Made by a program: the position numbers and the translations under genes. Below, one piece after another: positions 7,895 to 13,026 of a stretch of DNA of 13,026 bases (position 1 is the stretch's first letter; every line of letters begins with the position of its first letter). The DNA is from an uncultured bacterium (GTDB lineage: Bacteria; Patescibacteriota; Gracilibacteria; Absconditabacterales; Absconditicoccaceae). Below the pieces are notes generated by a model. That model did no database searches and had not been told where the DNA came from. It saw nothing but the letters and a program-made list of their open reading frames with translations. The DNA is taken from NCBI GenBank assembly GCA_937906635.1, contig CALCYP010000060.1, forward strand, positions 1 through 13,026, written 5' to 3'.

Positions 7895-8170
7895 TCAATG
7901 TTCTCTTTCTTCAATGAATTGGACATCAACAGTATACCCTTCATCAAAAAGGGCTTTCGAAGTTAAATTGTCCAATGAAAGAGCCCTTCCATCATCAAGA
8001 AGTTCAAAGCGCAAATCACCACTTGATTGAAGTTCCTTAATCCTTGATTGAATTAAAGGATTTTTTCCATCTTTCGGCTTTAGTACTAATGGAAACATAT
8101 CATACTTCCAATCATCGGAGATTTTCCTCTCACTTTCTTCAAAAGTTTTGTTAGGGAATGGGAATATCAT
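7895..8170 (-). CDS. Small island protein B (91 aa, standard-code style, TGA stop)
   Basis: Unrecognised family, acidic overall. A predicted helical segment (about 35-50) is followed by LRFELLDDGRALSLDN and ALFDEGY (about 53-79), the motif shared loosely with genes A, C and D. The start is certain: AGGAG (8176-8180) sits 5 nt before the ATG, inside the last codons of gene A, whose TAA ends 2 nt before this start. Genes A and B are therefore translationally close and share gene A's promoter. All four glycines are GGN. It ends in TGA followed by a terminator hairpin. In code 25 this TGA and those beyond it would read as Gly and fuse B to C. Confidence 0.75.
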   Translation of the reverse strand: MIFPFPNKTFEESERKISDDWKYDMFPLVLKPKDGKNPLIQSRIKELQSSGDLRFELLDDGRALSLDNLTSKALFDEGYTVDVQFIEEREH

Positions 8171-8172
8171 GA

Positions 8173-8349
8173 TTACTCCTTTCTTTTATGATATCCACAT
8201 TTTGTTAAAAAAATTCTTGCTTCTCTAGATGAATCAACATTAATGGATTCGTCAGGGAATACTCTCAAATGTTTCATCACACTCTCGGGAATTTCACCCG
8301 AAATCTGACCACCAACATAAACAGCAGTCTTTTTTTTAGGTTTAGACAT
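8173..8349 (-). CDS. Small island protein A (58 aa)
   Basis: Unrecognised small basic protein; first gene of a two-gene unit with B. It opens MSKPKKKTAVYVGGQ and ends SREARIFLTKCGY plus a basic tail, the clearest version of the C-terminal motif shared by B, C and D. A longer frame exists to 8430, but its start lies upstream of the promoter -10 box (8381-8386), so I prefer the ATG at 8347-8349 (or 8353-8355, two codons earlier). All four glycines are GGN. It ends in TAA and is the only island gene without a TGA stop. Confidence 0.7.
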   Translation of the reverse strand: MSKPKKKTAVYVGGQISGEIPESVMKHLRVFPDESINVDSSREARIFLTKCGYHKRKE

Positions 8350-8380
8350 AGGCATTAAATTTTTGTTATCGCAAGGATTA

Positions 8381-8408
8381 ATTATAACAATTCGACACAG
8401 AAAATCAA
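8381..8408 (-). promoter_or_regulatory. Sigma70-like promoter of genes A-B
   Basis: On the minus strand, -35 TTGATT (8403-8408), a 16-bp spacer and an extended -10, TG-T-TATAAT (TATAAT at 8381-8386). The predicted start near 8374 gives a leader of about 25 nt before gene A. Confidence 0.75.
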
Positions 8409-8466
8409 ATCTTTTCGACAAAATATTCAATTTTTCTTGAAAAAAGCAACAGAATGAATAAATTAT

Positions 8467-8558
8467 TAGCTAATAGCAATTTGCTAATAGCTAATAGCTA
8501 CATAAAAAATTAAAAAGATTCCTTCGCTATCAGCTATAAGCCATCAGCTACTAGCCAA
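8467..8558. repeat. GCTAT-type heptad repeats upstream of valS
   Basis: Two arrays in strict 7-bp phase. The first is TAGCTAA, TAGCAAT, TTGCTAA, TAGCTAA, TAGCTAC (8467-8501). The second is TCGCTAT, CAGCTAT, AAGCCAT, CAGCTAC, TAGCCAA (8524-8558). They lie between the divergent island gene A and valS. The lead-in GATTCCTTcGCtAT (8517-8530) closely matches GATTCCTTtGCcAT at 12207-12220, so the repeat family has some longer shared flanks. Confidence 0.75.
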
Positions 8559-8587
8559 AAAAAATTTATTTTTTTAAAATTTTTTCC

Positions 8588-11011
8588 ATGTGAAAGTATG
8601 ATCCAAAAGAATCTGAGCAAAAACGACAAAATTTTTGGCAAGAAAACAAAATTAACGAATACGAAAAATGAAGTAGTAAACCAACATTTTCAATAGATAC
8701 TCCACCCCCAACGGTCAGTGGAAAGCTTCACATATGACATATTTCTTCATATACACAAGCTGAAATCATCGCCAGATACAAGAGGATGAAAGGTTTTAAC
8801 GTATATTATCCTATGTGATTTGACAATAACGGTATTCCCACTGAACAACTAGTAGAGAGAGACTTGAAAATAAATATCAAAGAAATGGAAAGAAAAGATT
8901 TCATCCAAAAGTGTTTGGAAACAAACGAAAAATATGTTGAGATCTACAAAAATTTATGGAAGAAAATGTGACTTTCAGTAGATTGGACCAAAACTTATAG
9001 CACAATCCAACTTTCTACACAGCAAATTGTACAAAAAGAATTTGTAAAACTGTACAAAAAATGAGAAATTATTTCAAAAGATTTTCCAGCTTTACGATGC
9101 ACGAAATTACAAGCTACTATCGCTCAAGCAGAGACAGAAGAAAAAGAATTCAACGAATTTTTCAATGAAATAGAATTTACACTTGATGATGGCACAAAGC
9201 TCGTAATTGCTACTACTAGACCCGAATTACTTCCAGCTTGTAAAGCTGTGTTTGCTCATCCAGATGATGAGAGATACAAACCATATTTTGGTCACAAAAT
9301 TACTACTCCACTTGGAGATACTGTACCACTTTTGCCAGATGACAAAGCAAAAATAGACAAATGAACAGGACTCGTAATGTGTTGTAGTTACTGAGATGAA
9401 GTAGACGTTTACCGATTCCAAAAACATGGATTAGAACCAAAAATCTGTATTGATAGATACGGTAGGATGATAAATACAGGATTGGATGAAATAGATGGTT
9501 TAAAAGTAGATGAAGCCAGAGAAAAAATGATGGAAATTTTGACTAATATGTGAGTAGTCAGAGCCAGAACTCCTATCATTCAAAGTAAAGCAATTTCTGA
9601 GAGATGAAAAGTACCTGTAGAAATTTTGCCAGTACATCAATGGTTTGTAAAAATTTTGGACAAAAGAGATATTTTGTTGGCACAAAATGACAAAATGAAC
9701 TGGTATCCAAATTTCATGAAAAAAAGATCAAACGATTGGATTGAGAATCTACACCGAGATCGGAACATTTCCAGAAATAGAAAATTTGGAATTCCTATCC
9801 CAGTATGGTATGATGTAAATACAAATGAAATAATTTTACCAAGCGATGAACAATTGGAAAGATGACCAGTAGATCCAACTGTAGATTTACCAGACGGATA
9901 CACAGCAAATCAAGTTAAATGAGAAACATTAGTTTTGGATACTTGGTTTACTTCTGGTCTATCTCCATTGATCAATAAGAAAATGCTTGAAAGAGACTGA
10001 TTTGATACAACGAATTTCTTCCCAATGGATCTCAGACCTCAAGCTCATGATATTATCAGAACTTGGTTATTATATACTACTTTGCATAGCTACTTAAGAG
10101 AAAACGACATTCCTTTCAAAAATGTCATGGTCTCTGGGTTTGTGATGGCTGAAAAATGAGAGAAATTCAGTAAATCAAAATGAAATGCAAAATTCGATCC
10201 TGAAACAATAATTGATCAACGATGAGCTGATGCTGTCAGATATCGAGCTGCATGATGACAACTTGGAAAAGATATGCTTTTTGAAGAAAATGAATTTAAA
10301 AACGGACAAAAATTAGTGACAAAATTACGAAACGCAGCCAGTTTTGTTCAAATGCTGACCGAATGATTTGATCCAAAAGCGAATTTCGATACAACAACGC
10401 TTCTTGAAACAGATAAATGGATTATTGCAAAAGCAAATGACACAATCAAAAAAATGAGTGAATACTTGGATAAATTTGAATATGGTCTTGCAAAAATTGC
10501 ATTTGAAGATTTCTTCCGACACGATTTGTGTGACAATTATTTAGAGCTTGTAAAAGTAAGATTATACAAACCAGAATTGTTTGAAAATTGAAAGACAAAG
10601 AAATTAGCAGGACAATGGACTTTGTATCATGTTTTGTTTGCTACTATCAAAGTAATTGCTCCATATTTACCACACATCACAGAAGAAATTTATCAAAATT
10701 ATTTCAAGCAGTTTAACAATGAGATATCAATCCACAAATTTGCATTTCCTGAAGAGATTTTGAATATAACGAATAGTGAAGAAATCGTATCTGAGTTTGA
10801 AAAAATCAGTGAAATCATTGAATCTGTTAGAAGATTTAAGACAGAAAAGCAAATCTCAATGTGAGCAGAACTAAAAAATATCGTCATTTCATGACCAAAA
10901 GATTATCTCGAATTAGTAAAGAAATTTCAAGATGATTTAGCATGAGTGACAAAAACACAAAATATCGAATATCTTGAAAAAGATTGAATTTCTTGCATCT
11001 GCGAAATGTAA
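8588..11011 (+). CDS. valS: Valyl-tRNA synthetase (807 aa, code 25)
   Basis: Class I aminoacyl-tRNA synthetase that charges tRNA-Val, with an editing domain that removes mischarged Thr. The ATP motif HIGH is at 48-51 and its glycine is a TGA codon. The second motif KFSKS (526-530, for KMSKS) is bracketed by two TGA glycines in EKGEKFSKSKGN. The editing domain (about 190-330) contains ATTRPE and GTGLVMCCSYGDEVD. The Met-Cys-Cys form, the DNNGIPTE near the N-terminus and the shorter length suggest the archaeal-like ValRS type rather than the E. coli type. The anticodon-binding domain follows to about residue 755. About 25 TGA codons break it in the standard code. The start ATG has no Shine-Dalgarno and follows a T-rich tract. 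It stops at TAA, convergent with rlmN across an inverted heptad repeat. Confidence 0.97.
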
Positions 11012-11014
11012 TTA

Positions 11015-11070
11015 TTAGTCAACTGTCTGCGGTCTACAGTATAAAAAACCGTAGACTGTCGACCGTAGAC
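11015..11070. repeat. Inverted heptad repeat between convergent valS and rlmN (GTC type)
   Basis: The left half in 7-bp phase is GTCAACT, GTCTGCG, GTCTACA (11018-11038). The right half in the opposite sense is CGTAGAC, TGTCGAC, CGTAGAC (11050-11070). An AT-rich centre, TATAAAAAA, separates them, so the transcript can fold from either strand. It closely parallels the element between htpX and the recombinase (2273-2340). The rlmN stop TAG uses the last base of the right half. Confidence 0.7.
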
Positions 11071-12149
11071 TAACGACCATTTTTCATCAATTTCTCATAC
11101 CCCAATTGTCCACACGCACCTTTTGCATCTCTTCCTAAACTATCACGGACAGTCACTGTTAATCCTCATTTTTCCAAAATTTCTTTAAACCTATTTATAG
11201 CCAAAGCACTACTCTCTTTGAAATTCATCACAGGATTTTCATTGTACGGAATCAGATTTATATGGCAATTCTGACCACGCAAAAGTGATATTAAATCATG
11301 AGCATTTTGGTCTCCATCTGTAAGTCACGAAATCATAATATACTCATAAAACAATCTATTTCAGGTCGCCCTTTCATATTTAGACAAAGTAGACATCAAT
11401 TTGTCTATATGTGTCAACTTTGCATTTGGAATAATTTTCTCACGAAGCTCTTGTGTAGGCGCATGCAATGACACGGCAAGCATACATTCCAGCTTATCTG
11501 CAATAAGTTTTTCAATTCATGGAATCACTCAGACAGTAGAAATAGTGACATGTCTCCTGGATAGGGAAAATCTATCTTGTCTAAACATTATCTCTACTGC
11601 CTTTTTCACATTATCATAATTGAGTAATGGCTCCCCCATTCACATAAACACAACATTTCTAACAGATCGTAAAGTTCAATCTTCTTTTTTTCAAAATCTT
11701 TTTTTGATATAATTATTCACAAATAACATCTGAGAAATAATTTCTGTCCAATCCAAATTCCTTTTTAAACCCAATTTTCACGTCACACAAAAAGCACATC
11801 ACATTGGACATCAAATTTGACTCGATAGACATAATGTGATCCTATTTAATTTTCATTCAAAATGTTTGCTCCAGTGAAACATCAAAACTGCTTCAATTGT
11901 AAATCAATCCTCCGTCTTAAAAGCAAATTTCGTAGTATCATCTGTCTCAACCACCTGCTCACATTCCAAATTTATTATCTGAAATTTTTCTGCTAATCAT
12001 TGCCTTAAATCTTTTGAAAGTGTCGTCATCTCGTCTCGAGAAATATTTTGATTTTTATACAATTCATAGAGAATTTGCTTTTCTCTAAATGGTTGTATTT
12101 TATTTTCTTTCACATATTCATGTAATTTCTCTTCATCAAACAATATCAT
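11070..12149 (-). CDS. rlmN: 23S rRNA/tRNA adenine-C2 methyltransferase RlmN (359 aa, code 25)
   Basis: Radical-SAM enzyme that methylates C2 of A2503 in 23S rRNA (and A37 of some tRNAs) in the cytoplasm. The 4Fe-4S cluster motif CxxxCxxC is at C114, C118 and C121 (IGCPMGCAFC), with both of its glycines TGA. Further family signatures are VFMGMGEPLLNY (167-178), SLHAP (227-231), the LIPYNENP stretch, and the catalytic Cys C346 in KGACGQLGYE. The usual N-terminal helical domain is present and the length is typical. By my count 14 of 24 glycines are TGA. It stops at TAG, convergent with valS. Upstream lies the long heptad array, so its promoter is probably between 12150 and 12220 or within the array. 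Confidence 0.97.
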
Positions 12150-12219
12150 GAAAAAATTTTATAAAATAAAATTTTTTAGCCAATAACTAACAGCATATAG
12201 CATAGGATTCCTTTGCCAT

Positions 12220-12387
12220 TAGCTATCAGGTATTAGCTATTAACTATTAACTATTAGCTATTAACTATTAGCTATTAACTATTAACTATTAACTATTAGC
12301 TGTCGGCTATCAGCTATTAGCTATCGGCTATCAGCTATTAGCTATCAGCTATTAGCTATCGGCTATTATCTATCGGCTATCAGCTAA
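12220..12387. repeat. 24-unit heptad tandem array (GCTAT type)
   Basis: 24 consecutive 7-bp units in unbroken phase. The left part alternates TAGCTAT and TAACTAT. The right part mixes TAGCTAT, CGGCTAT, CAGCTAT and one TATCTAT. Positions 4-7 (CTAT) are nearly constant, while positions 1-3 vary. TAGCTA is its own reverse complement, and 7 is not a multiple of 3, so TAG recurs in every frame on both strands. The array fills the gap between rlmN and the gene to its right. A less regular stretch (12178-12219) precedes it. Confidence 0.9.
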
Positions 12388-12389
12388 CA

Positions 12390-12836
12390 TTACACTAATT
12401 CATCTTCTTTTATTTTCCCAATTATTTCATCAATTTCTGGTTCTTTTTTTTGTTCTATAATCTGCTTTTTATCATCATCAATTTTTCACTCTTTCAAAGC
12501 AATTTCAACAGGATCCATTTTTTCTGCATTTGATTGATATTTTTTGGTTACATCAAAGAAATTTTCTCTAATTTTTTTGGCTGCAAATTGCAAAATATTC
12601 ATTTCCGATACTTTGAAAAAAGTAACAAACAAAACTAAAATCAAAACTATTATAGCAAAAACCACTCCTGCTCCCTTACTTCAAGCTTGTTGTCATGCAT
12701 TAAATGCTACCACTGATAGTCATACTCACATAGCAACCAACAAAAGTTGGATTACAGAAATATTAAACGGTCAAATATTCAATGTAAAGCCAGACAAAAA
12801 TCATTTTTTAATATTTTTTGGAAATGTTACTTTCAT
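12390..12836 (-). CDS. Small two-span membrane protein, possibly PrgI-like (148 aa, code 25)
   Basis: No firm family. The N-terminus MKVTFPKNIKKGFLSGFT is followed by two hydrophobic segments, about residues 28-46 and 57-77, separated by a short Gly/Gln-rich turn. A soluble tail follows, NILQFAAKKIRENFFDVTKKY then a highly charged Glu/Lys end. A short soluble lead, two close spans and a basic amphipathic segment resemble PrgI-type inner-membrane proteins found beside VirB4-like ATPases in Gram-positives and CPR, but this is a weak analogy. An in-frame ATG eight codons upstream (12858-12860) would give 156 aa; nothing visible decides between them. Several glycines are TGA. It stops at TAA, 2 nt beyond the heptad array. 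Nothing upstream of it in the window is a partner gene. Confidence 0.7.
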
Positions 12837-12860
12837 CAAAAATTTTACAAAATAAATCAT

Positions 12861-12963
12861 TATAAAAATAAATCATTTACAGTAAGATTATTAATACAGA
12901 ATTTTTTTTCAACAGAAAAACGCAAAAAATCAAAACTTTCCAAAAAATGGATTTCTCGTTTTT
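12861..12963. other. AT-rich stretch with nothing recognisable
   Basis: No open frame that I can support on either strand, and no clear promoter boxes. It presumably holds the promoter of the minus-strand membrane-protein gene. Confidence 0.4.
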
Positions 12964-13016
12964 CCCCCTACTATTGAAAGGGGGATGAGCCGATAAATCG
13001 GCTCAGGGGGATTTTT
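12964..13016. repeat. GC-rich structured repeat at window end
   Basis: CCCCC (12964-12968) can pair with GGGGG (12980-12984) or with GGGGG (13006-13010). Between them is a perfect 9-bp stem TGAGCCGAT-aa-ATCGGCTCA (12986-13005). GGGGGATTTTT follows, so it could act as a plus-strand terminator. GGGGAT is repeated directly on each side of the palindrome. It is much richer in GC than its surroundings and looks like a dispersed REP/MITE-like element. Confidence 0.6.
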
Positions 13017-13026
13017 AGAAGACTAC

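Noticed and set aside
8350..8430. Longer N-terminus for gene A starting at 8430
   Set aside because: The extension spans the promoter -35 and -10 boxes, so it would lie upstream of the transcription start.
12220..12387. CRISPR array
   Set aside because: Units are 7 bp with no spacers and no cas genes nearby; it is a tandem repeat.
12544..12977. Plus-strand frames near the right end
   Set aside because: Shadows opposite the minus-strand two-span membrane protein, which has TGA glycines and a hydrophobic pattern typical of a real gene.

Overview
The window comes from a very AT-rich genome that reads UGA as glycine (genetic code 25). This points to Gracilibacteria or Absconditabacteria (BD1-5/SR1), within the Patescibacteria/CPR. 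The proof is internal. With TGA stopping translation, every housekeeping gene here is shattered. With TGA as Gly, each becomes one intact full-length protein, and TGA fills invariant glycines: the G of the ValRS HIGH motif, the first G of the deformylase GVGLAAPQIG box, and the Gly in the CxxxCxxC loop of RlmN. All nine of these genes stop at TAA or TAG, never TGA, and none has a visible Shine-Dalgarno sequence.

Layout, left to right. A GC-rich structured repeat (7-123) precedes a plus-strand trio: peptide deformylase, LemA and an HtpX-type M48 protease (174-2274). A minus-strand pair converges on it: a tyrosine recombinase (2351-3286) and, just upstream, an 850-residue acidic, mostly disordered protein with one membrane span (3294-5846). 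Next on the minus strand is a ComF-type phosphoribosyltransferase (6093-6800). After a foreign-looking island (about 6870-8410) come valS on plus (8588-11011), rlmN on minus (11070-12149) and a small two-span membrane protein on minus (12390-12836 or 12860). A second GC-rich repeat closes the window (12964-13016).

The most unusual part is the 6.9-8.4 kb island. It holds four small minus-strand genes that look written in the standard code. None of their 16 glycines is TGA, three of the four end in TGA, and those TGAs are followed closely by Rho-independent terminators. The genes have near-consensus sigma70 promoters, all with a 16-bp spacer, and two have strong Shine-Dalgarno sites. The four proteins share a weak C-terminal motif and look like a small paralogous family of unknown function. 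In a host that reads UGA as Gly, three of these genes could not terminate normally. The island is therefore a recent acquisition, a code-sensitive element, or an assembly chimera.

The second unusual feature is the intergenic DNA. It is filled with a degenerate 7-bp tandem repeat, kept in strict heptad phase for up to 24 units. One form (core GCTAT) lies mostly at 3' ends of same-strand genes. The other (core GTC/GAC) is arranged as inverted arrays exactly between the two convergent gene pairs. Several genes stop within or at the edge of these arrays, which present TAG/TAA in many frames on both strands. Separate REP-like palindromes with a GACT-ww-AGTC core also recur.
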